From the NCBI GenBank assembly GCA_002406115.1, contig DHNC01000007.1, positions 1 to 26,671 of the forward strand: a stretch of 26,671 nt of DNA, read 5' to 3'. Source of the stretch: Christensenella sp. UBA4626. Lineage in GTDB: Bacteria > Bacillota > Clostridia > Christensenellales > UBA1242. A program made the position numbers and the translations under genes. Shown one piece after another: positions 7,191-13,261 of the stretch. Within the stretch, counting starts at the first letter, position 1. Each line of letters starts with the position of its first letter. The notes under the pieces are model-generated. The model was not told the origin of the DNA. It saw only the letters and a list, made by a program, of their open reading frames with translations, and ran no database searches.

Positions 7191-7979
7191 ATGAGAGAAT
7201 TAAATAAGTTTGTATTCTTTCCTTCCTTTTTGGAGTGTGTAGAGAATGCCCCAATTGAAGAGCGCGGAAATGTTGTATATGCGATTGTTAAATATGGTAT
7301 AACAGGCAAATTACCTTCAAATTTGCCACAAAGTTTTAAAATGATATTTCCAGCAATTAAGCCAATTATTGACTCTACCATTAAAAAATATAACGCTCAA
7401 ATTGAGAACGGTAAAAAAGGTGGTAGACCAAAAACTAAAAGTAGTTTAGAAAAACCCAAACAAAACCCAAACGAAAGCCGATTAAAACCTAACAACAACC
7501 CAATTGAAAGCCAACCGCCAACCAACGAAAAACCCAACACTAACCTTAATAAGGAAAAGGATAAGGAAAAGAAAAAGGAAATAGATATAGATAAGAATAA
7601 CAACAACATCAAAGATATAAACAAAGAAAGTTATGTTGATGATGTCGTTAATTGTTTAAATGAAAAAAGAAAATTCTATTATGATTGTTTAATCGAAAAG
7701 TTAAATAAGCTTTCTAGTATTTTAGACCCTATTAAATTAAACAAGCTCGAAAAGTTGTTTATGGATGTTTATACCAAAAACTCTTTTGTTATTGCTAATG
7801 AAAACATTTCTTCTGGTGATGTTTTAGAAAAATTTGTTAATTTGTTCGCAGGTACTGACGATGAAATTTGTTGTAGATTTAATGAAATAATCAACTCTAT
7901 TGATAGTGCTGAAAATGTAAACAACAAATTAAAATATTCTGTTTCCGCATTGTATCAATATGCTTGTAATCGTTGTTAA
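7191..7979 (+). CDS. DUF6291-like phage/element protein
   Basis: 262 residues. N-terminal about 1-80 (KFVFFPSFLECVENAPIEER, VVYAIVKYGITGK, a KYNAQIENGKKGGRPK end) has the layout of DUF6291 proteins, common in prophages and ICEs near replication genes and often followed by a linker. Here a low-complexity Lys/Asn/Pro linker (about 80-145) joins a helical C-terminal domain (about 150-262). A replication or initiator-loading role is plausible from context only. The ribosome site is GGAG before ATG 7191. Confidence 0.7.
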   Translation: MRELNKFVFFPSFLECVENAPIEERGNVVYAIVKYGITGKLPSNLPQSFKMIFPAIKPIIDSTIKKYNAQIENGKKGGRPKTKSSLEKPKQNPNESRLKPNNNPIESQPPTNEKPNTNLNKEKDKEKKKEIDIDKNNNNIKDINKESYVDDVVNCLNEKRKFYYDCLIEKLNKLSSILDPIKLNKLEKLFMDVYTKNSFVIANENISSGDVLEKFVNLFAGTDDEICCRFNEIINSIDSAENVNNKLKYSVSALYQYACNRC

Positions 7980-7991
7980 TGGTGGTAGATT

Positions 7992-8501
7992 ATGAATTTA
8001 TATTTGAAAGGTTTAAATTATTGCTATATTGCATATAGAGATGATAAATATCAATTTATTGAGTGTGTAGCAGATACAAAAAAGGACTTAGCTAAATCTT
8101 TAAACACATCAATTAGTGCTTTATCTCATCTAATTAACCGCGGAATATTTTATAAACTTAAAATTGAAAAGGTACAAATAGCCGATTATTGTTTCGTTGT
8201 TTATAAAAAAGGTTTAACAACAATAGACGACATTGTTTTTATAAGTAGAAGCTTTGAAAGCATTGCAAAAAAATTTAAGGTCAACAAATTTTGTTTATCT
8301 AAAATCTTAAAATTCTTTTTCTGTCCCAACTCCTACAAACTTGCCGTAGATTGCACAAGACAATTCTTTGATATTAACGATAAATATTGCATTGGCCTTT
8401 TAGATTTATACGATTTAGATAGTCAAAAGCTACAAAAGGTCAATTATAAGCTTTTAAACATGAAATATGAAAATATTGATGAGAATCTGTATTCAACATA
8501 G
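7992..8501 (+). CDS. Unknown protein with two HTH-like repeats
   Basis: 169 residues. Two halves share a plan: YCYIAYRDDKYQF...KDLAKSLNTSISALSHLINRG (about 11-51) and YCFVVYKKG...ESIAKKFKVNKFCLSKILKF (about 67-109). Each is a short beta segment followed by a helix-turn-helix-like motif, so the gene probably arose by internal duplication. Such motifs suggest DNA binding. The ribosome site is GGTGG before ATG 7992, 12 bases after the previous stop. Family not recognised. Confidence 0.65.
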   Translation: MNLYLKGLNYCYIAYRDDKYQFIECVADTKKDLAKSLNTSISALSHLINRGIFYKLKIEKVQIADYCFVVYKKGLTTIDDIVFISRSFESIAKKFKVNKFCLSKILKFFFCPNSYKLAVDCTRQFFDINDKYCIGLLDLYDLDSQKLQKVNYKLLNMKYENIDENLYST

Positions 8502-8905
8502 CGTAAAAAATGAGTAGCCAACAACTCAATTGCAAGTCTAATTATAGCAAACACAGATAGACAGCTTGCTGTTAGCGGTTATAAATCGTTTAGTAAGAAA
8601 TAACTTGGCTCCGGTTCCCAACCGGCGGGCTATGGGTCCCGGAACCCATATCAACCCAAAAGAGCGGTTGTTTGATAAATAGAGATAATAGCGCATTACG
8701 GAAGTTGAAAAATAACACCAAAACCCTTTGCGCCCTTATTAACACTAAAGAAATTAATGCGACCAGAAGACTTAATGCCCGTATGGTGGTACGAAAATTA
8801 GTCCGTTGGAGTCACTCAGCACAATTATTTTCTTGATGTAATTGTGCTGAGTGACACAATTTCGCCAGAAATTGTAAAAAAATATAAAAAACTTGGAGTC
8901 AAAAT
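8502..8905 (+). other. Structured non-coding segment of the element
   Basis: About 400 bases without a credible gene, partly GC-richer than the rest of the element. Hairpins: GAGT/ACTC at 8512-8529; CCGGTT-CCC-AACCGG at 8611-8625; TATGGGT/ACCCATA at 8631-8650; a long-range pair CGCATTA (8692-8698) with TAATGCG (8755-8761); then the 17-bp and 8-bp hairpins listed separately. It may be a structured RNA or a replication/packaging origin. It leads directly into the VP4-like mini-gene at 8906. Confidence 0.55.
8811..8875 (+). repeat. 17-bp perfect hairpin followed by an 8-bp hairpin
   Basis: GTCACTCAGCACAATTA (8811-8827) pairs perfectly with 8839-8855 across an 11-base loop. Immediately after, ACAATTTC / GAAATTGT (8856-8863/8868-8875, GCCA loop) is followed by A7. 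There is no T-tract on the plus strand, so it is not a rightward terminator; on the minus strand the A7 lies on the wrong side. This is the strongest hairpin in the window. Confidence 0.8.
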
Positions 8906-9001
8906 ATGGCTTGTTATCATCCATTAAGAGCATTTGACACAGGACTTTTAACTGACCACTTTAAACCCAAATATAAAACGAAATTGTATTCGTTTCCATA
9001 G
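8906..9001 (+). CDS. 31-aa mini-protein resembling the N-terminus of microvirus VP4
   Basis: ATG 8906 has GGAG 8 bases upstream; stop TAG 8999-9001. It begins MACYHPLRAFDTGLLTD, which resembles the start of VP4 replication initiator proteins of gut gokushoviruses (from memory, not searched), but stops where VP4 would continue to its catalytic HUH-type domain. It is either a truncated relic or a kept decoy. A diverged second copy lies at 6725-6856. Confidence 0.45.
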   Translation: MACYHPLRAFDTGLLTDHFKPKYKTKLYSFP

Positions 9002-9051
9002 TTTTTTTGAGTTACTGGTTACTCAAATAATTTAGAAGAAGATTTTAAAAT

Positions 9052-10197
9052 ATGAATATAAATAAAGATAGTTTAGCAAGTTTACTTTCAAATAATCAAT
9101 TTTTAGAAGGCTTACAAACCTTAGTTTATTCACTGCAACCAAACACTGCAAGTGATTTTTCAAAATCTTCTGAGTTAAAGTATAAAGGAATAAAAATACA
9201 TATAAATTCTTCATCTAACACATATTTTGCTAGATTTCGTAAAAACGGAAAACAACATTTTGTTTCAGCAAAAACAAAAAAACAATGTTATGAAAAAGTT
9301 AAACAAACATACAAACAAGTTGAAAAAGAAGAAAAATATAATTCTTCTACAACTTTTTCTGATTGGTATATTAAATGGTTACAACTTTACAAAACCAACA
9401 AAGTTAAGCAAGCAACTATTGATGATTATGAAAAATCTCTTAAATACATACCCGACACCTTTAAAACAACTAAATTAGCAAACATTTCAGTGGAAGATAT
9501 AGTTGTTGTTTTAAATTCAATAGAAAAGCCTCGCACTCGTCAAAAAGTATATGAATTGCTTTTTATGATGTTTGATAAAGCTGAAAAGCATGATTTAATA
9601 ACTAAAAATGTTATGTTACGCATAGATAAACCGAAACACGAAAAGATAAATAGTCAACCATTAACCCAAGAACAACAAAATGCTTTTGTTTGTGTTTGCG
9701 ATAATATATTGCATGGTGATTATTTTAAGATTTGTCTATATCAAGGTTTAAGAAAAGGTGAAGCTTTGGCTTTAACTCGCGCTGATGTTGATTTTAAAAA
9801 CAAAACTCTTTCAGTCAATAAAAGCATAAATAAAAATAATAGGTTTGATACAACTAAAAACAAACAAAGTATCAGAATAATGCCTTTATTTGATAAAACA
9901 ATTGACCTATTGCGAAAATACAAAAACATCCTTAATGAAAAAAGAATTTTTAATTTTTCTCCAAAAATACAGCGCCAAACTTTGAAAAAAATCAATGAAC
10001 AATTGCCTTTCCATGTTAAAACAAAAGATTTGCGTAGCACCTTTATAACTCGATGCCAAGAAAACAACATCCCTGAATTTGTTATACAAAGTTGGGTAGG
10101 CCATAAAATAGGAAGCAAAGTAACAAGCTCAGTTTACACCAAACATAACTCAGAAATAGATTTTAAGTATATTGATATACTTAACACAATAATTTAA
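9052..10197 (+). CDS. Tyrosine recombinase (integrase) of the element
   Basis: 381 residues. An arm-binding domain at about 43-85 (YKGIKIHINSSSNTYFARFR...), a SAM-like core-binding domain at about 100-195, and a C-terminal catalytic domain. Catalytic set: R234 in QGLRKGEAL, Lys near LSVNK, K325-D-L-R328 where most relatives have H-x-x-R, H351 in WVGHK, and nucleophile Y362 in SSVYTKH. The His-to-Lys change in box II is tolerated in some family members. It sits next to the intact tRNA-Glu, as expected for tRNA 3'-end integration. Ribosome site weak (AGAAGA). Confidence 0.92.
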   Translation: MNINKDSLASLLSNNQFLEGLQTLVYSLQPNTASDFSKSSELKYKGIKIHINSSSNTYFARFRKNGKQHFVSAKTKKQCYEKVKQTYKQVEKEEKYNSSTTFSDWYIKWLQLYKTNKVKQATIDDYEKSLKYIPDTFKTTKLANISVEDIVVVLNSIEKPRTRQKVYELLFMMFDKAEKHDLITKNVMLRIDKPKHEKINSQPLTQEQQNAFVCVCDNILHGDYFKICLYQGLRKGEALALTRADVDFKNKTLSVNKSINKNNRFDTTKNKQSIRIMPLFDKTIDLLRKYKNILNEKRIFNFSPKIQRQTLKKINEQLPFHVKTKDLRSTFITRCQENNIPEFVIQSWVGHKIGSKVTSSVYTKHNSEIDFKYIDILNTII

Positions 10198-10206
10198 TAC
10201 TCGTGC

Positions 10207-10245
10207 AATACTCAACATTATTTTTAGTGTTGAGTATTTAATTTA
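10207..10245 (+). terminator. Hairpin after the integrase
   Basis: AATACTCAACA / TGTTGAGTATT (11 bp, 10-base loop) followed by a weak TTAATTTAAA tail. It probably ends integrase transcription before the tRNA-Glu 3' end. Confidence 0.6.
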
Positions 10246-10269
10246 AACTTTTCAATATGTAGTATAGAT

Positions 10270-10298
10270 AAAAAAATACACCACATAATATGGTGTAA
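10270..10298 (-). terminator. Element-supplied terminator for tRNA-Glu
   Basis: On the minus strand TACACCA / TGGTGTA (7 bp, 7-base loop) is followed by T7. It lies two bases beyond the tRNA's CCA end, inside the element, and replaces the original terminator now 5 kb away at 5259-5288. Confidence 0.75.
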
Positions 10299-10299
10299 T

Positions 10300-10325
10300 T
10301 TGGTAGTCCCAAGGGGACTCGAACC
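10300..10325. repeat. Proximal attachment site within tRNA-Glu
   Basis: Same 26 bp as 5289-5314, covering the T-arm, acceptor 3' strand and CCA of the intact tRNA plus one base beyond it. Confidence 0.9.
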
Positions 10326-10375
10326 CCTGATACCGCCGTGAAAGGGCGGTGTCTTAACCACTTGACCATGGGACC
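10301..10375 (-). tRNA. tRNA-Glu(TTC)
   Basis: 75 nt with encoded CCA. Acceptor GGTCCCA/TGGGACT; anticodon arm CCGCC-CTTTCAC-GGCGG gives anticodon TTC; T-loop GTTCGAGTC. It is the second gene of a minus-strand unit with tRNA-Met, and the integration target of the element. Confidence 0.95.
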
Positions 10376-10665
10376 ACGTGGGCGATTTGCCCGTTGTAAT
10401 CGTTTCAACAGGGTTGTTGAAACTTCATTTATGGGCAATCGCCCACATCTATGACAAGACACCGCAGAACAGATACCTGCTTCTTAGCGGTTTCTTTTCA
10501 TCTCTTTGTTTCCAATTTAATAGGAACGCTAAATAAATTGAGAGTTTAAGCGATTGCTCGCTTAATATGAAGGACAACCTTAAAAAGTTTTTCCTTCATC
10601 GCTTCTTTTCCAAAAGCGGATGGGCAATCGCCCACATTCATCGCAAACAAATTGTTTGTTTAGCG
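10376..10665 (-). repeat. Hairpin-rich spacer between tRNA-Met and tRNA-Glu
   Basis: 290 bases with no gene. A 17-base near-palindrome TGTGGGCGATTGCCCAT occurs twice on the minus strand (near 10620-10636 and 10433-10449), and a related inverted form abuts tRNA-Glu (10377-10392). Further hairpins: GTTTCAACA/TGTTGAAAC (10400-10421, 9 bp) and TTAAGCGA-GCAA-TCGCTTAA (10546-10565, 8 bp with a GNRA loop). The spacing between the tRNAs is long for an operon, and this part may encode an RNA. Family unknown. Confidence 0.6.
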
Positions 10666-10741
10666 TGGTGGCGGTGGGTAGAATTGAACTACCGATCTAT
10701 CGGGTATGAACCGATTGCTTTAACCGCTGAGCCACACCGCC
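10666..10741 (-). tRNA. tRNA-Met(CAT), elongator type
   Basis: 76 nt with encoded CCA. Acceptor GGCGGTG/CACCGCC, anticodon loop TTCATAC. The paired G1-C72 and lack of a three-G-C anticodon stem argue against the initiator. The body resembles Firmicute elongator tRNA-Met, not tRNA-Ile2, though the latter cannot be fully excluded. Confidence 0.9.
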
Positions 10742-10752
10742 GTTACTTTGCA

Positions 10753-10781
10753 ATTATATCTAAATCATTTTTCATTGTCAA
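10753..10781 (-). promoter_or_regulatory. Consensus promoter of the tRNA-Met/tRNA-Glu unit
   Basis: Perfect TTGACA-17-TATAAT on the minus strand, with the -10 box 11 bases before tRNA-Met, as expected for a stable-RNA operon. Confidence 0.9.
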
Positions 10782-10840
10782 GATATTTTTAAAATATTTT
10801 GTAAAATTTTCAAATATTATATTTGTATGCCTGTTTCTGC

Positions 10841-10869
10841 TTGCAAAAACATCGGCGTTGTGCTAATAT
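10841..10869 (+). promoter_or_regulatory. Promoter of tRNA-Gly
   Basis: TTGCAA (10841-10846), 17 bp, TAATAT (10864-10869). It implies a pre-tRNA 5' leader of about 115 nt that contains the tandem repeats. Confidence 0.6.
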
Positions 10870-10913
10870 TAAATCACTTATGTCAGTTATCTGGCAGGCG
10901 TCAAAGGCACGAA

Positions 10914-10991
10914 GCGGAAATGTTTATGTATCCGCATTCGCCAAGTCTCCATGCGGAAATGTTAGTACATCCGCATTCGCCAAGTCTCCAT
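10914..10991 (+). repeat. 39-bp tandem repeats mimicking the tRNA-Gly 5' end
   Basis: Units start at 10914 and 10953, and the tRNA itself starts at 10992: a constant 39-base period. Each unit opens with GCGGAAATGTT(A/T)..., close to the tRNA's GCGGGTGTAGTACATC, and the second unit keeps AGTACATC. The shared 21-base tail (starting CCGCATTCGCC) contains TCCGCAT, which pairs with ATGCGGA of the same unit (7 bp), so the mimic is folded away in a local hairpin. Confidence 0.85.
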
Positions 10992-11065
10992 GCGGGTGTA
11001 GTACATCGGTAGTACGTGGGCTTCCCAAGCCTATGAGGAGGGTTCGACTCCCTTCACCCGCTCCA
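10992..11065 (+). tRNA. tRNA-Gly(CCC)
   Basis: 74 nt with encoded CCA. Acceptor GCGGGTG/CACCCGC, anticodon arm TGGGC-TTCCCAA-GCCTA gives CCC, T-loop TTCGACT. The terminator follows about 107 bases downstream; the intervening bases hold no recognisable gene. Confidence 0.92.
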
Positions 11066-11172
11066 ACGAAATGCTATATTTTAAGAAATTTAACCTTCGC
11101 ATTGAAACGGATAGGTATTTTGAAAGCCATTTGAAAGAAATTGAGCAAATTATGTTAAAATGCGCAGACTAG

Positions 11173-11197
11173 CCCACTTGTTTTAAGTGGGTTTTTT
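11173..11197 (+). terminator. Terminator of the tRNA-Gly transcript
   Basis: CCCACTT / AAGTGGG (7 bp, GTTTT loop... 5-base) followed by T6. Confidence 0.85.
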
Positions 11198-11279
11198 GTT
11201 TTTAATTAAGCAAGGCGGCAAAATTTGAAGTATAAAAAAGCAAAACAACGACCGAAATACGGCATTTTTTTAAACTTAT

Positions 11280-11308
11280 TTGACTTTTTGCGTCAATTAA
11301 ATAATAAT
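11280..11308 (+). promoter_or_regulatory. Promoter giving a near-leaderless kinase mRNA
   Basis: TTGACT, 17 bp, AATAAT; the -10 box ends seven bases before ATG 11316, and no ribosome site lies between. Confidence 0.55.
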
Positions 11309-11315
11309 ACATATT

Positions 11316-11873
11316 ATGAAAGTATACATTTTGATAGGTTGCGTTGGTGCTGGGAAATCCACTTGTGCCGAAAAACTCAGTGTGGACGAGCAAGCGGAAG
11401 TGATATCCGCAGATGAAATTTACAAGTCACTCCCGATAAAAAAGATTTCCACAAAACCTTATGACCATAATATTAGAAATAAAATTTTGCAGACAATGTA
11501 CAAACAAATGGAAGAGTGTTTAAATAAAGACCAATCTTGTGTGATTGATTACACAAATATGCCAACAAGAAGAAGACACAGATTTTTAACCATAGCCAAA
11601 AGGCACGATGCTGAAATAGTTTGCAAACTGTTGCTTGTGGATAAAGACAAATGCTTAAACCAAATCATAAAACGAGAACAAAGCAATGTGGGCTCTCACA
11701 AAATTTTGGAAAAGGAAAAAACAATTGACTTGTACATGAAGCGAATAAAAAAGTCCTATCCATCACTTAAAGAGGGATTTAATAGGATTGAAAGTTACCA
11801 AAATGGCGAACTTAAAAGCGTTTCAAGTCGTCACAATAAAAAGCGATATTTGAATTGTAACAAGCAGTTTTAA
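11316..11873 (+). CDS. P-loop (AAA_33-type) nucleotide kinase-like protein
   Basis: 185 residues. Walker A GCVGAGKST at 8-16 close to the N-terminus, then SADEIYK (about 31-37) and CVIDYTNMPTRRRHRF (about 75-90), the order seen in small polynucleotide-kinase/zeta-toxin-like P-loop kinases that phosphorylate nucleic acid ends or small metabolites. A lid-like basic helix (IIKREQSN) follows. The substrate is unknown. It is followed after 20 bases by the glycosyltransferase with its own ribosome site, so the pair may form an operon. Confidence 0.75.
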   Translation: MKVYILIGCVGAGKSTCAEKLSVDEQAEVISADEIYKSLPIKKISTKPYDHNIRNKILQTMYKQMEECLNKDQSCVIDYTNMPTRRRHRFLTIAKRHDAEIVCKLLLVDKDKCLNQIIKREQSNVGSHKILEKEKTIDLYMKRIKKSYPSLKEGFNRIESYQNGELKSVSSRHNKKRYLNCNKQF

Positions 11874-11893
11874 AGACGCAAAAAGGAAAAATA

Positions 11894-12979
11894 ATGAAAA
11901 AAGTTTTAATATTGATGTCCGAACGCACTGGCACCGGGCATAAATCAAGTGCAAACGCAATTGATTTGAAATTGAAAGAATTGGGATACGAAACAAAACA
12001 ACTAAATTGTTTTAAAACCATGGGCAAAATGGGCGAAAAAATGGAAAACTGCTATATCCCACTCACCACGCACCACCCTTTTATTTGGAAAATAAGTCAA
12101 TCGTTTTCCCAACATTTTTCAAACACCATGCACCAATTTATCTACAATCACTGCAAAAAAGAGATGTTGAGGCAAATAAAAGAGTACCAACCGGATTTAA
12201 TCATCTCAGACCATTGTATGTTCACCAAAGCAATATCAAAATTGCTGAAAAAAAATCATCTGAATATTCCTTTTATGATTGCGGTTATCGACCTTGTGAA
12301 TCCACCTCATGTTTGGCGTGATAAGCGTGCAAATATCAGTTTTTTGCCAACTGAAAAAGTTTACGACCAATACATAAAACTTGGGTTTAAACCAGAGCAA
12401 TTGATTGTGACAGGTTTCCCTATCCGTGAAGATATTCATGTTTTAACAACACCAAAAAAACAGTCCGATATTGTGAACATTTTGATGGTGAACCCTTCAA
12501 TCAATCTTAAAAAGAATTTAAAATTTGTTAAGGAATTGGACAGGCTTGAAAATGCAAAAATAACTTTTGTATGTGGCAGAGATGTCACGCTTTTTGACGC
12601 TTTGACGAAAGAACAATCCAAAGGGAATTTGAAAAACGTTGAGATTTTGGGCTTTGTAACAAACATGAACGAACTTTTATCATCCGCCCACATTTTGCTC
12701 ACAAAAGCGGGTCCAAATATGCTTTTGGAAGGCACCCGCAGCGGCACCGCAGTCGTTGTGACTGGTCACATCCCTGGGCAAGAGGCTAAAAATTATAAAT
12801 ACATAACCGAAAACGGTTATGGCATAAAATGTGAAAATCCAAACAAAATCTATGCCCTTGTTGACAATATGATAAAATCTGGTCAACTTCAAACCTATTT
12901 GAACAACGTGGTTACAACAAAATACAACAACGGCGCACAAATGATTGCCCAAGCAATCGACCAGTTCTTGAAAAAGTAA
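11894..12979 (+). CDS. UgtP/MGDG-synthase-like glycosyltransferase (GT28)
   Basis: 361 residues. The N-terminal MGDG-synthase motif (SERTGTGHKSSANAI, about 9-23) and the C-terminal GT28/MurG-like nucleotide-sugar site (VEILGFVTNMNELLSSAHIL, TKAGPNMLLEG, GHIPGQEAKN) are present. Relatives transfer glucose or galactose from a UDP-sugar to diacylglycerol at the inner membrane face, making glycolipids and lipoteichoic acid anchors. KAGPNMLLE replaces the usual K-P/A-GG-x-T-x-x-E core, so activity is likely but the acceptor is uncertain. Ribosome site AAAGGAAA. Confidence 0.85.
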   Translation: MKKVLILMSERTGTGHKSSANAIDLKLKELGYETKQLNCFKTMGKMGEKMENCYIPLTTHHPFIWKISQSFSQHFSNTMHQFIYNHCKKEMLRQIKEYQPDLIISDHCMFTKAISKLLKKNHLNIPFMIAVIDLVNPPHVWRDKRANISFLPTEKVYDQYIKLGFKPEQLIVTGFPIREDIHVLTTPKKQSDIVNILMVNPSINLKKNLKFVKELDRLENAKITFVCGRDVTLFDALTKEQSKGNLKNVEILGFVTNMNELLSSAHILLTKAGPNMLLEGTRSGTAVVVTGHIPGQEAKNYKYITENGYGIKCENPNKIYALVDNMIKSGQLQTYLNNVVTTKYNNGAQMIAQAIDQFLKK

Positions 12980-13261
12980 GACCATGACAGGCTTGTATTA
13001 TTTTAAATTTGTGTTTTGCCTTAATAAAAACTTAAAATTATAATCCCCCTTGCACAAGTCTTGTTGTTTTATCTTTCAATAGCCACACTTATCCACAATT
13101 TAAACACTTGGTGTTCAAAACAAAATCTAGTATAACGATGACGCAGCAGAGCGACAAAAGTCGACCAAATATTAAAAAATAATTAAATTTTGAAAAAACC
13201 CTTTATTTTTTAATAATTGTGTGTTATTATACCTAGACCATCAAAACAAAAGAGGTTTTTT

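Larger units (their letters stand above)
5289..10325. mobile_element. ~5-kb integrative element in the 3' end of tRNA-Glu
   Basis: Bounded by a 26-bp perfect direct repeat (5289-5314 and 10300-10325) equal to the 3' part of tRNA-Glu(TTC), with a tyrosine integrase next to the intact tRNA. Inside, base use is visibly more AT-rich and gene density lower than in the flanks. Content in order: repressor (minus), divergent promoters, then rightward genes at 6023, 6416, 6881, 7191, 7992, 8906 and the integrase at 9052, separated by structured non-coding stretches. No relaxase, conjugation, capsid or terminase gene is seen, so transfer, if any, must depend on another element. Satellite or minimal IME is the best description. 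Confidence 0.85.

Noticed and set aside
8502..8905. Retron msr-msd region
   Set aside because: No reverse transcriptase is encoded in the element.
10238..10462. A 74-codon minus-strand frame
   Set aside because: It runs through tRNA-Glu and its terminator.
10823..11134. Plus-strand frames upstream of and through tRNA-Gly
   Set aside because: They translate the 39-bp repeats and the tRNA itself; repetitive peptide, no ribosome site.
13089..13097. TTATCCACA as part of a replication origin
   Set aside because: It is a single DnaA-box match with no cluster, no AT unwinding repeats and no dnaA/dnaN nearby.
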